Source of the DNA: JBBDNV01 sp040877415 | Lineage (GTDB): Bacteria > Planctomycetota > Planctomycetia > Pirellulales > PALSA-1355 | Direction of reading: 5' to 3' | DNA length: 36,511 bases | NCBI GenBank assembly: GCA_040877415.1 | Contig: JBBDNV010000039.1 | Location: 1 to 36,511 of the forward strand | Part shown: piece after piece, positions 32,768-36,511 of the stretch | How positions within the stretch are numbered: the stretch's first letter is position 1 | How the letters are laid out: the number at the start of each line of letters is the position of its first letter | The notes under the pieces: model-generated | Databases searched by the model: none | What the model saw: only the letters and a program-made list of their open reading frames with translations | What the model was told of the DNA's origin: nothing | Position numbers and translations under genes: made by a program

Positions 32768-35139
32768 GCGTGCTCGACCGCAAGCTGCTGCGCGAAGTCC
32801 GTAGTTCCGGCGCCCTGCTGCTGGCCATCACCAGCATCATCGCCGTGGGCGTGATGTGCTTCATCTACATGCGCACCGCCTACTACAACCTCAGCCTGGC
32901 CAAGTTCCGCTACTACAACCAGTGCCGCATGGCCGATTTCTGGATCGAGCTGAAAAAGGCGCCGCTTTCTGACGTCGAGCCCTTGGCCAGCTTGCCCGGC
33001 GTGACGGCCATTCGCCCGCGGATCCAGTTTTTCGCCACCGTCGACTTGGAGCGGGTTCCCGCGCCGCTCAACGGGCTGGTGCTGTCGCTGCCCGACGCGC
33101 GCGAGCCGATCATCAACGACATCGTGATCGAAAGCGGCGGCTATTTTACCGATCGCCGCGGCGAAGAGGTGATCGTCAACTCGGCCTTTGCCCGCCGGCA
33201 CCGCATCCGCCCCGGCCAGACCATTCACCTGCTGTTGAACAATCGCCGCCAGGAATTGCAGGTCGTGGGCACCGCCATTTCGAGCGAATTCGTGTACCTG
33301 GTTGCTCCCGGCTCGATCGCCCCCGATCCGGAGCATTTTGGCGTCTTCTATATCAAGCGCTCGTACGCCGAAGAGGTGTTCGACTTCGACGGCGCCACCA
33401 ATCAGATCGTGGGCCAGTTGGATCCGGCCCACCGCCAGCAGCCCGGCGAGATTCTCAGGCGCATGGAAGCGATGCTGGCGCCGTACGGCGTGGCGACCAG
33501 CTACGGGCTGCGCACGCAGGCCTCGAACCAGTTTTTGAGTGACGAGATCCGCGGGCTGGGCGTTTTTTCGACCATCATGCCGGCCATTTTTCTGGCCGTG
33601 GCGGCGCTCGTGCTCAACGTGCTGATGGTGCGGCTGATCGACCAGCAGCGGGTGGTCATCGGCACGTTCAAAGCCATCGGCTATTCCGACGCGCAGATTT
33701 TCCTGCATTACACGAAGTTTGCCATGGCGCTGGGCCTGTTTGCCGCTCTGGTCGGGTTGGGGCTGGGCTACGCCATGTCCCACCTGGTCACGAGCATTTA
33801 CAAAAGGTTTTACGAGTTCCCCAACCTGGAGACCGAGATTTTTCCGGGCACCTACGCCGGCGGCGTGGCGGTTGCGCTCGGTTGCGCGCTGGTCGGTTCC
33901 TTGCAGGGGGCGCGCGTGGCTTTGCGCCTCAACCCCGCCGAGGCGATGCGGCAAAAGCCGCCCGTGCAAGGCGGCGCGATCTGGCTGGAACATTTCCCCG
34001 CCCTGTGGGGCCGCTTGAACTTCGGCTGGCGGCTGGTGCTGCGCGGCGTGTTCCGCAACCGTTTGCGCAGCGCCGTCGGCGTTTTTGCCACGGCGATGGG
34101 CGCGGGCCTCTTGATGTGCGGGTTCATCCTCGTCAGCGCCATCGCCTATTTGATCAGCTTTCAATTCGAGCTGGTCACCCGCAGCGACGTCGACCTGCGG
34201 TTCAAGGACGAACGCGGCGCAAGCGCGCTATTGGAAGCCGCCAGTTTGCCCGGCGTCGAATGGGCCGAGCCCCAGTTCGACGTCGGTTGCACGTTCATCC
34301 ACGGGCCGCACCGGCGGCGCGGCGCGATCTCGGGCGTGCTGCCCGACGCCCGGCTCACCACTCCGCGCGACATCGACGGCCGCCGGATCCGCATTCCCCA
34401 ATCCGGACTGGCGATGAGCCGCAAGATGGCGCAGATTCTCGACGTCTCGCCCGGCGACGAAATCACGGTGCTGCCGACCCGCGGACTGCGCGAGGAACTG
34501 CGCGTGCCCGTGGCCGAGCTGTCGGATAGTTACATCGGGCTGGCCGTGTACGCGGATATCGGCTATCTGAGCCGCTTGATAGGCGAAGAGCTCGTCCTCA
34601 CCGGCGTGCAGTTGGCCGTCGATCCCGATCCCCTGCCGCGCGCCAGTCTCTATCGCGAGCTCAAGCAGTTGCCGGCGGTGCAGTCGATCAATATCCGCGC
34701 CGATGTGATCCACAACCTGGAAACCATCGTCGAAACGCAGCGCATCTTCATCGGTTTCGTCGTCTTGTTCGCCGGCGTGATTTTCTTCTCGAGCCTGCTC
34801 AACTCGTCGCTGATCGGGCTGGCCGAGCGTCGGCGCGAAGTGGCCACGCTGCGCGTGCTGGGATACAACGAATGGCAAGTCGGCGGACTGTTCCTGCGCG
34901 AAAGCCTGGTCATCAACTCGCTCGGCACGCTCGTCGGATTGCCGCTGGGCTACTCGATGGCGCTTGTCTTGTCGACGGTCTACGACACCGAGATGTTTCG
35001 CTTTCCGCTCACCTCGCCCCCCTGGGTCTGGTTCGGCACGGTGGGCATGGGGATTGTCTTTGCGCTGGCGGCCCACGCCGTGGTGCAGCGGACCATCAAT
35101 CGCCTCGACTGGCTCGACGCCTCGAAAACCAAGGAATGA
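32761..35139 (+). CDS. ABC transporter permease with two FtsX domains
   Basis: 792 residues from a GTG at 32761 that overlaps the ATPase gene by 7 bp; a second GTG at 32770 is possible. The open frame extends far upstream but there it is antisense-like shadow of the ATPase. Topology: one helix at about 18-38, a large periplasmic domain (about 40-265), three helices around 270-395 (MPAIFLAVAALVLNVLMV and on) forming FtsX domain 1, a helix near 440 (VGVFATAMGAGLLMCGFILV), a second periplasmic domain, and FtsX domain 2 from about 660 to 780 (FIGFVVLFAGVIFFSSLLNS, RRREVATLRVLGYNEWQVGG). This duplicated 4+4 layout matches the MacB_PCD-FtsX tandem family, not MacB itself, which has one unit. Likely role: moving a lipid, lipoprotein or drug from the periplasm. 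Confidence 0.92.
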   Translation: MVSVLDRKLLREVRSSGALLLAITSIIAVGVMCFIYMRTAYYNLSLAKFRYYNQCRMADFWIELKKAPLSDVEPLASLPGVTAIRPRIQFFATVDLERVPAPLNGLVLSLPDAREPIINDIVIESGGYFTDRRGEEVIVNSAFARRHRIRPGQTIHLLLNNRRQELQVVGTAISSEFVYLVAPGSIAPDPEHFGVFYIKRSYAEEVFDFDGATNQIVGQLDPAHRQQPGEILRRMEAMLAPYGVATSYGLRTQASNQFLSDEIRGLGVFSTIMPAIFLAVAALVLNVLMVRLIDQQRVVIGTFKAIGYSDAQIFLHYTKFAMALGLFAALVGLGLGYAMSHLVTSIYKRFYEFPNLETEIFPGTYAGGVAVALGCALVGSLQGARVALRLNPAEAMRQKPPVQGGAIWLEHFPALWGRLNFGWRLVLRGVFRNRLRSAVGVFATAMGAGLLMCGFILVSAIAYLISFQFELVTRSDVDLRFKDERGASALLEAASLPGVEWAEPQFDVGCTFIHGPHRRRGAISGVLPDARLTTPRDIDGRRIRIPQSGLAMSRKMAQILDVSPGDEITVLPTRGLREELRVPVAELSDSYIGLAVYADIGYLSRLIGEELVLTGVQLAVDPDPLPRASLYRELKQLPAVQSINIRADVIHNLETIVETQRIFIGFVVLFAGVIFFSSLLNSSLIGLAERRREVATLRVLGYNEWQVGGLFLRESLVINSLGTLVGLPLGYSMALVLSTVYDTEMFRFPLTSPPWVWFGTVGMGIVFALAAHAVVQRTINRLDWLDASKTKE

Positions 35140-35149
35140 TGCGAAAATA

Positions 35150-35240
35150 CCCTCTCCCCTTGTGGGAGAGGGCAGGGTGAGGGGAAATCGCACCGCAGAT
35201 TATCACCCTCACCCCGGCCCTCTCCCATCAAGGGAGAGGG
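35150..35240. repeat. Inverted repeat of CCCTCTCCC/GGGAGAGGG units, dispersed-repeat family F
   Basis: Left part 35150-35184 and right part 35204-35240 are inverted copies with a few differences. Each carries CCCTCTCCC and GGGAGAGGG, so they form nested hairpins, and both include the CCCTCACCCC segment common in many GC-rich genomes. It begins 10 bp after the permease stop and lies between permease and fusion-protein genes. Confidence 0.85.
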
Positions 35241-35324
35241 AGAATCCCCGACATTTGACCGCCCTTGGCAGCCAGCAACAATTTGAACGATACTGAGTAT
35301 TGACCGTTCGGGGGAGATCTTGCG

Positions 35325-36511
35325 ATGCGAACCTGGATCATTGTGGCCGCCGCGGTTGCCGTCGTGCTTTTCGCGGCGCTCGGTTATACGTCCCTCACCT
35401 CCGGCACCGCGGTCGAGGCCGCCGGCGCGCGGCGCGCCCCGATTCGGGAGTATATTGACGAGGAAGGCAAGACCCGGCTGGCCGAAACCTACCTGATCAC
35501 GATGCCCTACGACGGCCGTATCGAGCCGATCGACCTGGTCGAGGGCACGCCGGTCACCAAAGGCCAAATCGTCGCCCGCATCGCGCCTGTGGACATCGAG
35601 CTGAAGAAGGCCACCGCCCAGGCCGTCGTCGATCGCCTCAAGGCCTCGATCAAGGAAAACGACGACGCGTCGGTCGAAACCACCGGCCTGCAGCAATCGA
35701 TCAGCATGGTCGAATCGATCGACCGGATGGTTGAAGCGGCGGCGGCGCGCGTCAAGAGCGGCCAGGCCAAACTCGAATACGCCGAAAAGAACCTGAGCCG
35801 GACCCAGCGTCTCGCCAAAACCGGCGCAAAGACCGACGACGATCTGGACCAGGCCCATGTCTCTCATGTGGAAAGCAGCGTCAACTACCAGCAGGACGTC
35901 CTCGTGCTGCGCGCGGCCGAAGCGATGAAGGCCGCCGCCTCGCTGTTGCCCACCATGGTGCGGCAATACATCCAGCGCAAGCTGCTCACGCACGACGTGC
36001 TCCAGCAGCAACTGGCCGAAGCCGACGTTCAGATGCGCGACGTCGAAAAAAACGCGAAGCTGGGCGCCATGACCAGCCCGGTCGACGGCATCGTGCTGGA
36101 ACGGGCCGTCACTGGCGAAAGGCAAGTGCCGGTCGGCACGGTGCTGTTGCGCGTCGGACGGTGGGAAGACCTGGAAATCGAGGCCGACGTGCTCAGCCAG
36201 GACGTGGTCCGCGTCAAGCCGGGTCAACACGTCGAGGTGCACGGACCGGCGATCGGCATCGTGCCGGCCGCCGCCCGGGTGACGCGCATCTTTCCGGCCG
36301 GCTTCACCAAGACCAGCTCGCTGGGCGTCGAACAGCAGCGCGTCAAGGTGATCATGAAGCTCGAGCCCGACGACTTGCGGCGGCTGCGCGAGCAGAACGA
36401 CCTGGGAGTCCACTATCGCGTCCAAGCGCGGATGTACACCGCCGAATCCACCGGCTCGCTGGTGATTCCCCGCTCGGCCCTGTTTCGCGGCTCGAAAAAC
36501 GACTGGCGCGT
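35325..36511 (+). CDS. HlyD-like membrane fusion protein (3' end outside window)
   Basis: 395 residues visible from the ATG at 35325, open to the window end, so truncated. GGGGGAG lies 8 nt upstream. An N-terminal anchor (WIIVAAAVAVVLFAALGY) is followed by a barrel-sandwich start (APIREYIDEEGKTRLAETYL, then MPYDGRIEPIDLVEGTPVTK), a long coiled-coil hairpin at about 90-240 (KLEYAEKNLSRTQRLAKTGA) and the returning lipoyl half (AMTSPVDGIVLERAVTGERQ). A beta-barrel segment follows (LEIEADVLSQDVVRVKPGQH). Together with the ABC ATPase and permease upstream it forms a tripartite export system linking inner and outer membranes. The gap to the permease holds a repeat element, so cotranscription is likely but not certain. 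No outer-membrane channel gene is visible. Confidence 0.92.
   Translation, partial: MRTWIIVAAAVAVVLFAALGYTSLTSGTAVEAAGARRAPIREYIDEEGKTRLAETYLITMPYDGRIEPIDLVEGTPVTKGQIVARIAPVDIELKKATAQAVVDRLKASIKENDDASVETTGLQQSISMVESIDRMVEAAAARVKSGQAKLEYAEKNLSRTQRLAKTGAKTDDDLDQAHVSHVESSVNYQQDVLVLRAAEAMKAAASLLPTMVRQYIQRKLLTHDVLQQQLAEADVQMRDVEKNAKLGAMTSPVDGIVLERAVTGERQVPVGTVLLRVGRWEDLEIEADVLSQDVVRVKPGQHVEVHGPAIGIVPAAARVTRIFPAGFTKTSSLGVEQQRVKVIMKLEPDDLRRLREQNDLGVHYRVQARMYTAESTGSLVIPRSALFRGSKNDWR

Noticed and set aside
32713..34164. 483-residue minus-strand open frame opposite the permease
   Set aside because: Antisense shadow rich in His/Gln/Arg with no domain.

Overview
The window reads as a piece of a planctomycete chromosome, most likely from the Pirellulales or a close relative (inference). 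The grounds are high GC, a DUF1501 protein with a Tat signal, a YTV-type tyrosine/cysteine repeat protein, a MoxR-DUF58-BatA-vWA-DUF4159 cassette, HEAT-repeat proteins with one membrane anchor, a divergent LptD-like protein, and many palindromic repeats between genes. No tRNA, rRNA, CRISPR array, transposase or phage structural gene was seen.

Layout. 1-2300: the 3' part of a large gene whose product carries a WHH-type HNH nuclease toxin domain, followed by a SUKH-ankyrin protein that is probably its immunity partner. 2394-6548: housekeeping and accessory genes (HD phosphohydrolase, secreted endonuclease/exonuclease/phosphatase-fold enzyme, MoaB/MogA, HEAT protein, CoA-binding protein). 6621-11094: minus-strand genes for a polytopic membrane protein, a BRCT-MerR-TPR fusion regulator and a 16-residue-period YTV cell-wall-like protein. 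11569-13442: a membrane-anchored HEAT protein and a divergent lipoate-ligase-family protein. 13607-22919: the MoxR/DUF58/BatA-like/vWA minus-strand cassette with a divergent DUF4159 gene. 23048-27641: a GT-C glycosyltransferase-like membrane protein and an LptD-like outer-membrane protein behind a good sigma-70-type promoter. 27715-31702: DUF1501, then an ECF sigma factor with a membrane-anchored candidate anti-sigma protein and a secreted coiled-coil protein. 32036-36511: an ABC ATPase, a double-FtsX permease and a HlyD-like fusion protein cut by the window end.

How the genes work together. Four envelope-related sets stand out: the MoxR/vWA cassette (chaperone-like AAA ATPase plus vWA scaffold proteins), the LptD-like outer-membrane assembly protein next to a glycosyltransferase, the ECF signalling triad, and the MacB-like transport set. 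The toxin-immunity pair at the left edge is the accessory element and the best candidate for new biology. A second theme is structural: at least seven gene ends carry a palindromic repeat starting within about 2-25 nt of the stop codon, drawn from several different repeat families.
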